Below, one piece after another: positions 18,192 to 26,909 of a stretch of 64,000 bases of DNA. The translations under genes were made by a program, and so were the position numbers. Origin of the DNA: Oscillospiraceae bacterium (GTDB lineage: Bacteria; Bacillota; Clostridia; Oscillospirales; Acutalibacteraceae); assembly GCA_015066175.1 (NCBI GenBank), contig SVOW01000003.1:1-64000 (forward strand), read 5' to 3'. The first letter of the stretch is position 1. The number at the start of each line of letters is the position of its first letter. The notes beneath the pieces were generated by a model. That model had not been told where the DNA came from. It saw nothing but the letters and a program-made list of their open reading frames with translations, and did not search any database.

Positions 18192-19352
18192 TTAATAAGT
18201 TGAACTCATATCCTCGTTGGTTTTTTCAACAACGTTTTCTTTTGCTTTTGAAGAATCAATTCTTTTCTTGAGTTCAGCATAGTAAAGGTCTTCATCAATG
18301 GGAAGTTCAATAGTTTTGTCAAGCCATGATGAAAGGAATGCTGCGTTGGAAATTGTAAGACCGTTGATGCCTTCAACACCGTTTGCAATAAGTTCGCCGC
18401 CGTGAAGAATCTTGTTTGCGAATGCGTTCATAATGCCTGAATGCTGGTTGTTTTCGCCTTCAAGTTCAACATCAACCCATTCGCCGTCTTCTTTTGCGAA
18501 GCCTTCTTCAGATTTGTAAATAATATCTGATGTGTTGTTTTCAAGAACATACATACGGAGTTTATTATCTTCGCAGATAAGTTTTGCTCTGTCGAGAGTG
18601 ATTTCAAGTCTGTTAGTGCCGGGGCAGTCGCCTGTTGTTGTGATGAACACACCTGATGCGCCGTTTGCATATTCAGTGTAAATTGTAACATCGTCTTCAA
18701 CTTCAATATCGTGCCACTGACCAACGCGGCAAACAGCTTTTACTTTAACGGGCATACCGCAGATCCACTGCCATAAGTCAAGGTTATGGGGGCACTGGTT
18801 AAGGAGCACGCCGCCGCCTTCGCCTGACCATGTTGCTCTCCATCCGCCTGAATTGTAGTAAGCCTGAGTTCTGAACCAGTCTGTGATAATCCAGTTAACA
18901 CGTTTGAGCTGACCGTATTCACCGCTTTTTACGATTTCTCTTGCTTTGCGGTACATGGGGTTTGTTCTCTGGTTATACATAATTCCGAAAACCTTGTCGC
19001 AGCTTTCAGCAACTTCGTTCATTTCGCGAACCTGTTTTGTGTAAACGCCTGCAGGTTTTTCAGTCATAACGTGGAAACCTGCTTTGAGAGCTTTGATAGC
19101 CATAGGCGGGTGGTCATAGTGAGGCACTGCAATAAGAATTGCATCACAAAGACCACTTGCAAGAACGTCGTCAAAACTTTCAAATCTTGCGATTGCGGGA
19201 AATTCTTTTTCAGCCCATTCAAGGCGGTCAGCCTTGATATCGCATACTGCTGTGATTTCAACTTCGGGCATTTTACCGTCTCTGTAGTTTCTCAGATGAG
19301 ATGAACCCATGTTACCGATACCGATAATACCAACTCTTAATTTATCTGCCAT
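18192..19352 (-). CDS. Gfo/Idh/MocA family oxidoreductase
   Basis: The 386-residue protein has an N-terminal Rossmann fold with RVGIIGIGNMGSSHLRNY (residues 5-22) and the family EKPAGVYTKQV motif near 98, where Lys contacts the substrate. The C-terminal dimerisation domain includes GGGVLLNQCPHNLDLW near 180, with the catalytic His. It would oxidise or reduce a cyclic sugar or inositol with NAD(P). AAAGGATG lies upstream. It is the second gene of the operon, 15 bp after the isomerase. Confidence 0.88.
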   Translation of the reverse strand: MADKLRVGIIGIGNMGSSHLRNYRDGKMPEVEITAVCDIKADRLEWAEKEFPAIARFESFDDVLASGLCDAILIAVPHYDHPPMAIKALKAGFHVMTEKPAGVYTKQVREMNEVAESCDKVFGIMYNQRTNPMYRKAREIVKSGEYGQLKRVNWIITDWFRTQAYYNSGGWRATWSGEGGGVLLNQCPHNLDLWQWICGMPVKVKAVCRVGQWHDIEVEDDVTIYTEYANGASGVFITTTGDCPGTNRLEITLDRAKLICEDNKLRMYVLENNTSDIIYKSEEGFAKEDGEWVDVELEGENNQHSGIMNAFANKILHGGELIANGVEGINGLTISNAAFLSSWLDKTIELPIDEDLYYAELKKRIDSSKAKENVVEKTNEDMSSTY

Positions 19353-19367
19353 ATTAAAAACATCCTT

Positions 19368-20147
19368 TCATTCAGCAATTTTAAGCATATATTTATAACT
19401 GTCTTTGCAAGACTGCATTGCGCTGATTTCCCAGTCAATATCGTGTTCATACACTGCATAGCCAACGCCCATTTCACGCAGTTTTTCAAGGCAAGCGGGG
19501 ATATCAACTTCGCCCTTGCCAAGCTCTGTGAATTTAAAGCCTCTTTCTGTATCGGCTTTCACATAATCTTTGAAGTGACAAACTTTAACTCTGCCTCTGA
19601 GTTTCTCTAAAAACTCCACAGGGTCTTTTCCGCCAATCTGAATCCACGCAGTGTCGGGAATGAACCAGAAGTAATCAGGGTTAGTTTCTTCAAGAAGCAC
19701 ATCCATAATTGTTCTGCCGTCTTCCATTACTGTTCTGAATTCAAAATCGTGGTTATGGTAAGCAAAGTGCATACCTTGTTCAAAACACATTTTGCCGATT
19801 TTTTCAGCATCTTCAATAAACTGCCTTAAAGATGCTAAATCCTTTCTGTATTCGTCGCCCATAGCACCAAGACCAAGGCAATCACAGTTTATCATTTTGT
19901 GCTCGTCAATAACAGTCTGTGTTTCTTTTTTCATTCTGTCAAAATTTGTGTGAGTAACGCATACGTCCATATCGTATTTTTCAACTATTTCCTTAACCTC
20001 ATTCTGGGGGATAGGACCGATAGCGGAAATCTGTATAACGTTTACGCCTTCACTCTTCAATTCGGAGAGAGTTTTATCAAAGTCTTCAGCTGTCTGAATG
20101 CTGTCACGCAAGGTGAAAAGCTGAATACCGAGTTTTACGTCTGCCAT
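19368..20147 (-). CDS. Sugar phosphate isomerase/epimerase, first gene of the sugar operon
   Basis: The 259-residue TIM-barrel protein is of the xylose-isomerase-like/hydroxypyruvate-isomerase-like type (KLGIQLFTLRDSI at the start, YHNHDFEF near 130, PDTAWIQIGG near 175, HFKDY near 205). These supply the metal ligands. AAGGAGG precedes ATG 20147. It leads seven leftward genes with gaps of 6-46 bp that run to 12915. The inverted repeat upstream at 20164-20181 may be the operator of the whole set. Confidence 0.83.
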   Translation of the reverse strand: MADVKLGIQLFTLRDSIQTAEDFDKTLSELKSEGVNVIQISAIGPIPQNEVKEIVEKYDMDVCVTHTNFDRMKKETQTVIDEHKMINCDCLGLGAMGDEYRKDLASLRQFIEDAEKIGKMCFEQGMHFAYHNHDFEFRTVMEDGRTIMDVLLEETNPDYFWFIPDTAWIQIGGKDPVEFLEKLRGRVKVCHFKDYVKADTERGFKFTELGKGEVDIPACLEKLREMGVGYAVYEHDIDWEISAMQSCKDSYKYMLKIAE

Positions 20148-20163
20148 TTCAATGCCTCCTTAA

Positions 20164-20181
20164 GCATACTTGTGAGTATAC
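20164..20181 (-). promoter_or_regulatory. Candidate operator upstream of the sugar operon
   Basis: An 18-bp inverted repeat (GCATACT-TGTG-AGTATAC) lies 17 bp upstream of the first start codon, and TATAAT-like sequence on the minus strand lies just beyond it. Symmetry and position fit a LacI/GntR-type repressor site; no such regulator is encoded nearby. Confidence 0.45.
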
Positions 20182-20261
20182 CTATAAATATACACATTAA
20201 TTATACTTCAACCATGCTGAAATTACAATACTTTGAATGGAAAAAAACAGACATAAATCAT

Positions 20262-20295
20262 AAAAAAATCTCCCGTCTGAAACGAGAGATTTTTT
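20262..20295 (-). terminator. Terminator of citrate synthase
   Basis: On the minus strand AATCTC/GAGATT plus CGT/ACG form a stem with long A/T flanks, 10 bp past the stop codon. Confidence 0.75.
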
Positions 20296-20303
20296 GTTTT
20301 TGT

Positions 20304-21674
20304 TTATCTGTTTTTAAGGTCGATATATTCTCTTCTTGGGAGAACAGCTTTATACTGGGGGCGGATGATTTTGCCGCCGTTTATAAGCTCCTCAATTCTG
20401 TGAGCAGACCAACCTGCAATTCTCGCGATAGCAAAAATGGGTGTGTACAATTCTCTCGGCAGGCCAAGCATATCGTAAACAAAACCGCTGTAGAAGTCAA
20501 CATTTGCACTGACACCTTTATACATTTTTCTTTCGTTTGCAATAATTTCAGGAGCGATTCTTTCAACAGCAGAATAAAGCTTGTATTCTTTCTGCATACC
20601 TTTTTCTTCTGAAAGTTTTTCAACATAACCCTTGAAAACCTTTGCTCTCGGGTCAGAAACAGAATAAATTGCATGACCTATGCCGTAAACAAGGCCTGCT
20701 TTGTCAAATGCTTCCTTGTGGAGAATTTTTTCAACATAAGAGCGTACTTCGTCTTCATCTTCCCAGTCTTTTACGTTTTCTTTAATGTTGTCAAACATCT
20801 GGCACACTTTGATGTTTGCACCGCCGTGTTTCGGACCTTTGAGAGAGCCGAGAGCCGCTGCAATTGCAGAATATGTATCTGTGCCTGAAGAAGAAACAAC
20901 GTGAGTTGTAAAGGTTGAGTTGTTACCGCCGCCGTGCTCTGCGTGAAGCACAAGTGCAAGGTCGAGAATCTTTGCTTCGAGCTCAGTATATTTACTGTCA
21001 ATTCTAAGCATATGAAGGAGATTTTCGGCAGTTGAAAGTTCTTTTTTAGGCTCGTGAATAAAGAAAGAGCCTCTTTCACGGATGTAGTATTCATAAGCCT
21101 GATAGCTGTAAACAGAAAGCAAAGGGAACATTGCAATAAGCTGCATACACTGCCTTACAACGTTTGCAATTGAAGTGTCGTTTGCATTTTTGTCATAAGA
21201 ATAAAGTGTGAGAACACTTCTCGCAAGAGAATTCATCATATCTTCGCTGGGCGCTTTCATAATAATATCTCTTACAAATGAATTGGGAAGTGAACGGTAG
21301 CTTGCAAGGACAGTATTGAATTCGTTAAGTTCGTCTTCTGTGGGAAGATTACCGCACACAAGAAGATAGATAATTTCTTCAAAGCCGAATCTTTTTTCGC
21401 CTACAAAACCTTGCACAAGGTCAAAGATATTATATCCTCTGTAATACAACTCGCCTTCGCAGGGGATTTCTTCGCCGTCAACAATTTTCTTTGAGATAAT
21501 TTCTGAAATTTCAGTAAGACCTGTAAGAACACCTCTGCCGTTTAAATCGCGTAAACCTCTGTTAACTTTATGTTCAACATATAATGTTGGCTCGATTTTA
21601 CATTCATCAATACATTTGTCGGTGTATTTTAAAATTTCCGGAGTTATTTCGGAAAAATTTCTGTTTTTGTCCAT
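20304..21674 (-). CDS. Citrate synthase
   Basis: The 456-residue enzyme condenses oxaloacetate with acetyl-CoA. Catalytic landmarks are HAEHGGGNNSTF near 246, GPKHGGAN near 279, GIGHAIYSVSDPRA near 333 and ANVDFYSGFVYDMLG near 395, giving the His/His/Asp set. It is longer than E. coli GltA because of an N-terminal extension of about 50 residues, as in other clostridial forms. AGGAGG lies upstream of ATG 21674, and a promoter is present. In this anaerobe it probably feeds glutamate synthesis through a partial TCA pathway. Confidence 0.94.
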   Translation of the reverse strand: MDKNRNFSEITPEILKYTDKCIDECKIEPTLYVEHKVNRGLRDLNGRGVLTGLTEISEIISKKIVDGEEIPCEGELYYRGYNIFDLVQGFVGEKRFGFEEIIYLLVCGNLPTEDELNEFNTVLASYRSLPNSFVRDIIMKAPSEDMMNSLARSVLTLYSYDKNANDTSIANVVRQCMQLIAMFPLLSVYSYQAYEYYIRERGSFFIHEPKKELSTAENLLHMLRIDSKYTELEAKILDLALVLHAEHGGGNNSTFTTHVVSSSGTDTYSAIAAALGSLKGPKHGGANIKVCQMFDNIKENVKDWEDEDEVRSYVEKILHKEAFDKAGLVYGIGHAIYSVSDPRAKVFKGYVEKLSEEKGMQKEYKLYSAVERIAPEIIANERKMYKGVSANVDFYSGFVYDMLGLPRELYTPIFAIARIAGWSAHRIEELINGGKIIRPQYKAVLPRREYIDLKNR

Positions 21675-21707
21675 GAATAAATTTCCTCCTGATGATATCG
21701 GAATTAT

Positions 21708-21736
21708 ATTCTACCATATTTTTTAATGTTCTTCAA
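21708..21736 (-). promoter_or_regulatory. Citrate synthase promoter
   Basis: Minus strand TTGAAG (21736-21731), 17-bp spacer, TAGAAT (21713-21708). The gap is shared with the divergent zinc-ribbon gene at 21848. Confidence 0.7.
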
Positions 21737-21847
21737 CCATTGTACTAAATTGTTTACAATTTGAGAGTCTTTTGTTAACTTTAGGGATTGTTTTATAATG
21801 TGGATTGTGGTATGATTGCAACAAAGAAAGGTGAAGGAGAAGTTATT

Positions 21848-22726
21848 ATGTTTTGTAAAAACTGCGGAAAAGAAAACCCTGACGGTGCAAATCACTGTAA
21901 ATATTGTGGTGTTCAGTTAAACGAAAATCTGAAGAAAAACGAATCCGGCAAAAAAGGCAAAACAGTGCTTATTGTGATAATCGCAGTGCTTGTTGTTGCA
22001 GTGCTTGCTCTTGTGGGCGTTTTTGTTGTTAAGCCTTATATCGAAGGCGATAATTCAGGTTCTTCTCAGTCAGAAGAAAAAGATGACAGAGATGACAAAA
22101 AAGATGATGACGATAAGGATAAATCAGAAGAAGAAACTTTAGCTGAAGAAGAAACCCAAGATGATGAAATTCTTGAAGCCATCGCAAATGAAGCAGAAAC
22201 AGAAATGCTTTCTTATGTGAATGATATTTTTGTTGCTGATGTTGAAGATGTGAAAATGCTTCTTACAGACAATGCCGGTGCAGATTCAAGTAACACTCTC
22301 GCCCTTGATTTGCTTGGTACTGTGCGTCAGTATTGTGCTTTTGGTGTAGCTTCATATGAAGTGGTTGATGAGGAAACTGTTGTTTTTGAAGTTGAAATTG
22401 ATACTATCGATTACTTCAGCGTAATGGAAACATATATTGATTTAGTTAATGAATACATTAATACCAAAATTGACACCGAAGGCAGAGTTCCTACTGAAGA
22501 TGAAATGTGGGAAGTAACGTTGCTTCTTTTCTACGAGGCATTCAATAACTATAATTATTCAGGTAAAACTATATCAAGCACACAATCTGTAACTATGATA
22601 AAAGTCGGCGATGAATGGGAAATTGAGTCAGGAAAAGGATTCTTTGACGGCATTTTCTTTGGCCTGGATGAAGCACGTGAAACAGCAGGGGAATCCCTTG
22701 ACGAAATTATGGCAGATTTAGGTTAA
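21848..22726 (+). CDS. Zinc-ribbon membrane protein with NTF2-like outside domain
   Basis: The protein has 292 residues: zinc ribbon (CKNCG near 3 and CKYCG near 18), a Lys-rich segment, one membrane helix at about 38-62, a highly acidic linker (runs of Asp, Glu and Lys) and a C-terminal domain of roughly 180 residues. The last domain resembles the DUF4878/DUF5105-like NTF2 fold also seen in the lipoprotein at 22859 and the protein at 31113. ATG 21848 follows GGAGAAG; the longer reading from 21788 has no ribosome site. Function unknown. Confidence 0.75.
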   Translation: MFCKNCGKENPDGANHCKYCGVQLNENLKKNESGKKGKTVLIVIIAVLVVAVLALVGVFVVKPYIEGDNSGSSQSEEKDDRDDKKDDDDKDKSEEETLAEEETQDDEILEAIANEAETEMLSYVNDIFVADVEDVKMLLTDNAGADSSNTLALDLLGTVRQYCAFGVASYEVVDEETVVFEVEIDTIDYFSVMETYIDLVNEYINTKIDTEGRVPTEDEMWEVTLLLFYEAFNNYNYSGKTISSTQSVTMIKVGDEWEIESGKGFFDGIFFGLDEARETAGESLDEIMADLG

Positions 22727-22740
22727 TCTGAACAGAATAA

Positions 22741-22776
22741 AACCTTTCGGAAGAAATATATTCCGAAAGGTTTTTC
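22741..22776 (+). terminator. Terminator after the zinc-ribbon gene
   Basis: Perfect 12-bp stem AACCTTTCGGAA/TTCCGAAAGGTT, 8-nt loop, then T-run. Confidence 0.92.
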
Positions 22777-22858
22777 TTGTTGATTATTACTCTTATTTGT
22801 GATAGAATTGATTTAGCAGTTGTATTCAGGCTGCGAATAAAAATTAAGGAGAATATTT

Positions 22859-23545
22859 ATGAAAAAACTTAGTGCTTTATTATTAAGCCTTGTTATGATG
22901 TTTACTTTTGTTGCATGCAGCTCATCAGACAGCTCGTCTGACAAAGGTGGAGAAGAAACAGAAGCAACAACTGCTGCTCCCACACCTGAAGAACTTGCTG
23001 AAGAAGCAGTTGAAGCAAAATTTGAAGAAATTAGAAATATGGATTCGGTAGATTTCTTTAAAGCTTTTGCAGAAAGTCAAGATTCAGAAGATGAAGATTC
23101 AGAAGAACCTTTAACTTTTACTGATGCCGAAAAGGAAGCAACTGCTCAGGTTGTTGAAGCTGTGAAAAATCCTTTCAGGTATAAAATAACTTCATCTGAA
23201 AAAATTGACGATGAAACTGTTGAAGTGACTGTAGAGGTTACAGGTGTCAACGGCACAGTTGCAGCAGAAAAATTTTATGAAGAGTTTTTGCCCTATGCTT
23301 TTTCTGCAGCTTTTTCAGACCCACAGCCTACTGATGAAGAAATGAGCATCAATGCAATGAAAATGTTAGCATCTGCTTTTGAAGATGCAGGCACAACAAC
23401 AGAAGAAAGCGTTATCACAGTTGTTTTTGTTGACGGCGAATGGGTTGTTGACGAAGAAAACGTTGACTTCTTTGATTTGCTTTGCGATAATTTCACAGCC
23501 AGAATGGAAGAACTTGGCGACGAATTAGTAAATTCAATGGGATAA
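22859..23545 (+). CDS. Lipoprotein with acidic NTF2-like domain
   Basis: The 228-residue protein starts MKKLSALLLSLVMMFTFVAC, a lipoprotein signal with the lipobox FVAC (Cys 20), so the mature form is lipid-anchored outside the membrane. A Ser/Asp/Thr/Glu linker follows to about residue 45. The rest looks like a DUF5105-type domain with alternating helices and strands. AAGGAG precedes the ATG. A TTGATT-17-TAGAAT promoter lies about 60 bp upstream. The neighbour at 21848 may carry the same type of outside domain on a zinc-ribbon anchor. Confidence 0.8.
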   Translation: MKKLSALLLSLVMMFTFVACSSSDSSSDKGGEETEATTAAPTPEELAEEAVEAKFEEIRNMDSVDFFKAFAESQDSEDEDSEEPLTFTDAEKEATAQVVEAVKNPFRYKITSSEKIDDETVEVTVEVTGVNGTVAAEKFYEEFLPYAFSAAFSDPQPTDEEMSINAMKMLASAFEDAGTTTEESVITVVFVDGEWVVDEENVDFFDLLCDNFTARMEELGDELVNSMG

Positions 23546-23570
23546 AACCTACGTAAATTTTATACAAAAT

Positions 23571-23610
23571 AAACTGCCCTGATTTGTAATGTACAAATCA
23601 GGGCAGTTTT
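23571..23610. terminator. Bidirectional terminator
   Basis: Perfect 18-bp stem (AAACTGCCCTGATTTGTA with its complement) and 3-4-nt loop between convergent genes, with T-rich tails on both strands. Confidence 0.93.
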
Positions 23611-23625
23611 GTTATTCATTTAAAT

Positions 23626-26600
23626 TTATTTTACTTTAATTTTGAAGCATTTGATTTCAAAGGGATTTGCTGTGAAAGAAAGTGTTGCACCTGAGAATGT
23701 ATCGATTGCAACATCGTTTCTTTCAAGGAGGTCACATTCAGCTGCTTCTGCGATGTCTGCAAAGAGTTCTGCAGTAACATCTGTTCTTCTGCCTGTTTTT
23801 TCTACGAAACGAACGATGTAAGCATCTTCGTCTTCGCATTTCTTAACTGCTTCAAGAGTTACGTTGTCAGCAGAAACTTTGATGAATGACTTCGCTGTAT
23901 CGCCCTTTGCATCTGCGGGGATTTCAACTGCTGTCATGGGATTGTTGATTTCAAGGCCTCTTGTGATTGTGTCAGCATCCTTCCAGTTGCCTGCATGGGG
24001 ATAGAGTGAATATGTGAAGTAGTGGTCGCCTCTGTCTGACTGCGGGTCGGGGTTCATGGGAGCTTTGAGAAGTGTGATAATCATTCTCTGCTTATCAACT
24101 TCATAGCCGTACTTACAATCGTTAAGAATTGTAAGACCGTAAGCATCTTCTGACATATCAATAAAGTTATGTGCTGAAACTTCAAATTTAGCCTTATCGT
24201 AAGGATTGTGGCGGTAGTTTGAGTTTTCGATTGTAGCATAAGCAATATCACGAGTGTATTTAGATGCTTTGATATCAACGTCGAAACCAACTTTAAGGAG
24301 TTTTTCCTGTTCATTCCAGTTGATGAATGTGTCAAAGTCGATTCTGTCAAGGTCGTTATAGATGATGATATTCTGTTTAACAAGTGATTTGTTGATTTTC
24401 TTTTCGATTGAAAGAGCTGTGAACACATCACCTGTTGCTATAGCTGTAACTTTACCGGGTTCTGTATCAAATTCGCGGTCAACATAAGTTGCAACGATAT
24501 CCCATGCGTCATATTTACCGGGAAGGTCTTCGTAAAGTCTGAATACGTTACCTTTGCCGTCGAGAACTTCTCTGTTGTTGTTTTTGTCGAAGATTGAAAC
24601 AAGTTCTGCTTTTTCGTCGAGTTCAACTTTGAAGTTGTCGTTTTCGATTACATTGCCGAAAGCAGCAACTGATGTTGCTTCCTTAACTGCTGCATCTTTA
24701 GTGTAGAACACTTTGTAACCTGCTGCAGGAACATCTTTTGCTACGAATACAAGCACTTTTGTGCCGTCAAGTTTTGTATAAGCCTGAACGGGAACTTTTT
24801 CACCGTTTTCATCAAAGATTTCAACATCCTTGTAGGGGAGTTCAACTTTTGATGTAGCATTTACGCCAAGTGAATTGAAGAGAGCAAAGGGTTTGCCGTA
24901 TTTTTCTGCACCGTCTGCGTTACCTGCGATAACATTGAGTGCTTCATCTCTTACTTCTTCACCAATCTTGATGATTTCATCATAAATTGCACAAAGGTCG
25001 CCGAAAACTTCTGTGATGTGAGAACCGGGAAGTGAATCATGGAACTGGTTTGTAAGAATCATCTGCCAGCCTTCATTGAGTTTGTCAAGAGGATACTTAT
25101 AACCGTATTTCATTGCAACACTTGCGAAAAGTTCTGCTTCACGGTAAAGGTTTTCGCTGCGTCTGTTAAGCTTCTTAAGAAGAGCCTTTGTTGTGTGAAC
25201 GCCGCGGTGTTCTTCAAGGTAAAGTTCATCTTTCCATGTGGGAATGTTTGTTTCTGTAGCGTTTGCTTTCATTCTTGCAAGTGAATCTTCAATCTTGCTG
25301 GGAACTGCTTCGGGAAGTCCGGGGAACTTGTTGTAACGTTTTACATATTCAAGCATTTCGGTGTCTACACCGCCGCCGCCGTCACCCCAGCCGTAGCAGT
25401 ACATTGATTCACCGATTGTTTCCTTGTCGGTATATCTTGACCAGTTAACTTTAAGTGAGTCTGCTTCAACTGTGCCGATGAAGTGTGTGGGAGGAACGAT
25501 TGAGAATACTTTTGAGCCGTCGGGGCCTTCCCACCAGAATGTGTTATACTGCCAGGGGTTAGTATCGTTCCAGATACCCATTTTATGTGTTACGAAATAT
25601 TCAACGCCTGCTTTTTTAAGAATCTGAGGCATTGCATAGCCGTTACCGAAAACGTCGGGAACCCAACATGTTTTGGGGGTGATGCCGAATGTTTTTTCAG
25701 CATATCTTACACCATGGAGAAGCTGACGTGTGAATGATTCACCTGAAACAAGGTTACAGTCAGGTTCAACCCACATTGCGCCGATATATTCCCATCTGCC
25801 TTCTTCAATACGTTTCTTAACCTGTTCGAAGAGTTTGGGATAACGTTTTTCCATTTCGATGTATGTAGGTGCAGTACTCTGTGAGAAAATGAAATCAGGA
25901 TACTGTTCCATAAGTCTGAGCATTGTTGCATGAGTTCTGCCCAATTTACGCACATATTCTTTGTAAGCCCACATGAAAACGATGTCAAGATGTGAGTTAC
26001 CAACAAGTGCAAGTTTACCGATTGAAGAATAGTTGGGGTTGTTGTAAACTTTATCTTTAAGAACTTTCTGAGCAAGAAGAAGTTCTGCTTTGAATTCTTC
26101 GCCGTCAAGGTCAAAGTTTACGTGTGTGAATGCTTCTTTGAGAGCAGCACGGATAAGCTCTGCAAGACCTGTGTCAAGAACGGGCATAAACAGAGCGTTG
26201 AAAGCTGCTTTGAAGTCCCAGTAAATTTCTTCGATTACAGGGTCAACAACACCGATGAATGAGCATGAAAGAGTTTTGATTGTTGATTCATTTGAATGCC
26301 ATACATAGTATGATTCAATGTCAACATCGTAATGCTCGTTGCCTTCAGCACAGTTTGTAAGAAGAACGCTGTTTCTGAAGGGGTCAAGTCCCTGATAAGG
26401 CTCACCGTTGAGAGAAAGAAGTGAGTCACCGCCGAAATATACGTTAAGAGTAACTTTTTTGCCTTTGAAACGTGCAGGCATATCAAATGAATTTTTGAAG
26501 AAAGCACTCCAGCCGTTGTTACCCCAACGGTCACCAACGTTGAGCTCTTTCCATTCATCATAAAGATACTCGTAATCATCAATACCTTTGTAAATACATT

Positions 26601-26796
26601 CTTTCATTTTCCATGCAGGAATTGATTCGATGTCAGTATAAATTCTCTTTTTGAGAGTTTTGAGTTTAACTGTTACCAAATCATCAAAAGAGAAGATACC
26701 TCTCTGCTTACCCTTTGTTGCGTCACGCCAGTCATCAACGTGAGCGTCCATTGCGTCAAGAGCAGCAACAGCATCAAGATTTTTGATTTCTGCCAT
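23626..26796 (-). CDS. Alpha-mannosidase, glycoside hydrolase family 38
   Basis: The 1056-residue protein matches GH38. The catalytic domain begins near 265 with GNSHLDIVFMWAYKE (His and Asp zinc ligands), continues with RRLGRTH-like text, MWVEPDCNLVSGES near 345 and CWVPDVFGNGYAMP near 385, where the nucleophile Asp sits. A galactose-mutarotase-like beta domain occupies the C-terminal 400 residues. There is no signal peptide, so it is cytoplasmic and acts on imported mannosides, perhaps N-glycan fragments. AAAGGATG precedes ATG 26796, and the gene stands alone with its own promoter. Confidence 0.93.
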   Translation of the reverse strand: MAEIKNLDAVAALDAMDAHVDDWRDATKGKQRGIFSFDDLVTVKLKTLKKRIYTDIESIPAWKMKECIYKGIDDYEYLYDEWKELNVGDRWGNNGWSAFFKNSFDMPARFKGKKVTLNVYFGGDSLLSLNGEPYQGLDPFRNSVLLTNCAEGNEHYDVDIESYYVWHSNESTIKTLSCSFIGVVDPVIEEIYWDFKAAFNALFMPVLDTGLAELIRAALKEAFTHVNFDLDGEEFKAELLLAQKVLKDKVYNNPNYSSIGKLALVGNSHLDIVFMWAYKEYVRKLGRTHATMLRLMEQYPDFIFSQSTAPTYIEMEKRYPKLFEQVKKRIEEGRWEYIGAMWVEPDCNLVSGESFTRQLLHGVRYAEKTFGITPKTCWVPDVFGNGYAMPQILKKAGVEYFVTHKMGIWNDTNPWQYNTFWWEGPDGSKVFSIVPPTHFIGTVEADSLKVNWSRYTDKETIGESMYCYGWGDGGGGVDTEMLEYVKRYNKFPGLPEAVPSKIEDSLARMKANATETNIPTWKDELYLEEHRGVHTTKALLKKLNRRSENLYREAELFASVAMKYGYKYPLDKLNEGWQMILTNQFHDSLPGSHITEVFGDLCAIYDEIIKIGEEVRDEALNVIAGNADGAEKYGKPFALFNSLGVNATSKVELPYKDVEIFDENGEKVPVQAYTKLDGTKVLVFVAKDVPAAGYKVFYTKDAAVKEATSVAAFGNVIENDNFKVELDEKAELVSIFDKNNNREVLDGKGNVFRLYEDLPGKYDAWDIVATYVDREFDTEPGKVTAIATGDVFTALSIEKKINKSLVKQNIIIYNDLDRIDFDTFINWNEQEKLLKVGFDVDIKASKYTRDIAYATIENSNYRHNPYDKAKFEVSAHNFIDMSEDAYGLTILNDCKYGYEVDKQRMIITLLKAPMNPDPQSDRGDHYFTYSLYPHAGNWKDADTITRGLEINNPMTAVEIPADAKGDTAKSFIKVSADNVTLEAVKKCEDEDAYIVRFVEKTGRRTDVTAELFADIAEAAECDLLERNDVAIDTFSGATLSFTANPFEIKCFKIKVK

Positions 26797-26838
26797 TTGT
26801 TTATCATCCTTTCTTGAACTTATTTCAAGTCATTTTAT

Positions 26839-26867
26839 AGTATACTATAAATCAAAATCTTTTTCAA
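26839..26867 (-). promoter_or_regulatory. Alpha-mannosidase promoter
   Basis: Minus strand TTGAAA (26867-26862), 17 bp, TATACT (26844-26839). The -10 lies in a near-palindrome ATAGTATACTAT. Confidence 0.7.
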
Positions 26868-26871
26868 TACC

Positions 26872-26904
26872 AAAAAGAAAATCCCCGAAACATTTCGGGG
26901 ATTT
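26872..26904 (-). terminator. Terminator of hppA
   Basis: AAATCCCCGAAA pairs with TTTCGGGGATTT around a 2-nt core, followed on the minus strand by a T-rich run, 6 bp after the hppA stop. Confidence 0.88.
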
Positions 26905-26909
26905 AAAAA

